From a virus, in the IMG/VR virus record IMGVR_UViG_3300049734_000338, positions 1 through 28,439 of that record: 28,439 bases of DNA; one strand, given 5' to 3'. Under the pieces are notes generated by a model. That model was given only the letters and a program-made list of their open reading frames with translations, did no database searches and was not told the DNA's origin. This document shows positions 28,177 to 28,439 of this stretch, in pieces; positions within the stretch are counted from its first letter, which is position 1, and the number at the start of each line of letters is the position of its first letter. The position numbers were made by a program, and so were the translations under genes.

Positions 28177-28439
28177 TGGAAGCCGGCGCCCTCCGCAACC
28201 GGGTCTCGATCGAGGCGCCGCCGACGGACCAGGACACGTCGGGCGCGCCGACGGGCCCGTGGTCGCTGGTGACGATGCTCTGGGCCGCCATCGAGCCCCT
28301 GCAGGGCCGGGAGTACTACGAGGCCAGCCAGCACCCGTCCGCGGTCGATCACCGGATCCGGGTCCGCTACACCGCCGGCATCGCGCCCGCGATGCGCGTG
28401 CGCTTGGGGGAGCGGCTCTTCGACATCGAGGCCGGGCTC
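28173..28439 (+). CDS. Head-tail adaptor / head closure protein, 3'-truncated by the window
   Basis: ATG 28173 overlaps the previous stop (ATGA); 89 codons are visible and the frame is still open at the window end. The start MMEAGALRNRVSIEAP, the central WAAIEPLQGREYYEASQ and VDHRIRVRYTAGIAP, and LGERLFDIEA match the SPP1 gp16 / HK97 gp7-like head-tail joining family (about 110 residues when complete). It would sit below the connector ring and receive the tail. This marks the transition to tail genes, which should follow downstream. Confidence 0.88.
   Translation, partial: MMEAGALRNRVSIEAPPTDQDTSGAPTGPWSLVTMLWAAIEPLQGREYYEASQHPSAVDHRIRVRYTAGIAPAMRVRLGERLFDIEAGL

Noticed and set aside
1-28439. 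CI-type repressor, Cro or divergent lysogeny switch expected beside an integrase
   Set aside because: No minus-strand gene and no repressor-like protein with a peptidase domain was found; the 46-residue HTH peptide is too small to claim this role.
1-28439. CRISPR arrays, tRNA genes and insertion sequences
   Set aside because: No regular repeat-spacer pattern, no cloverleaf-like stretch with a T-loop motif in the gaps, and no transposase or terminal repeats were seen; HNH genes lack intron or intein boundaries.

Overview
This window reads as a G+C-rich segment of a tailed dsDNA phage or prophage with an HK97-type head and a serine integrase. Every supportable gene is on the + strand. I see no tRNA or rRNA, CRISPR array, insertion sequence or bacterial housekeeping gene. 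The very high G+C, frequent GTG starts and G/C-ending codons point to a high-G+C bacterial host, but nothing names the host taxon. Both ends cut through genes (a small Zn-ribbon protein at the left, a head-tail adaptor at the right). Lysis genes, tail genes and any repressor, if present, lie outside.

Layout: (1) 1-1661 is a run of tiny early-type ORFs (Cys/His mini-proteins, a one-pass membrane peptide, a coiled coil, an HTH peptide). (2) 1661-4738 is a recombination module: an ERF-type single-strand annealing protein, an HNH protein with a C-terminal HTH, a PD-(D/E)XK exonuclease-like protein and a coiled-coil protein. (3) 4741-6309 is a large serine integrase. (4) 6306-9720 holds small regulatory or zinc proteins including a DksA/TraR homologue, then a ParB-like protein. 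(5) 9721-13279 is replication: a non-coding patch with DnaA-box-like sites and an 11-bp inverted repeat, an HNH-like protein, a fused primase-polymerase/DnaB helicase, a lambda-O-like replisome organizer whose linker carries iteron-like repeats and palindromes, and a terminase-adjacent HNH protein. (6) 13424-18177 is packaging: small and large terminase, a two-helix membrane peptide and an HK97 portal with a 400-residue extension. (7) 18174-23499 is an unusual block of beta-rich, surface-type proteins between portal and protease. (8) 23516-28439 is the prohead protease, a structured leader, the major capsid protein, a strong hairpin, head accessory proteins, a gp6-like connector carrying an inserted Ig/Fn3-like domain, a glycosyltransferase-like gene and the start of a head-tail adaptor.

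Most genes are joined by 4-nt start/stop overlaps (ATGA or GTGA, 24 cases) or 1-nt overlaps (TGATG, 5 cases), so the segment is probably translated as a few long coupled operons. That pattern supports many ORFs of 28-60 codons. It also exposes an apparent frameshift at a C8 tract (8144-8151); a second apparent frameshift, in the gene at 464-750, rests on reading-frame quality rather than on the overlap pattern. The points most worth following are the candidate origin inside the replisome-organizer gene, the three-hairpin leader before the capsid gene, the domain insertion in the connector, the sugar-transferase-like gene inside the head module, and the adhesin-like cluster between portal and protease.
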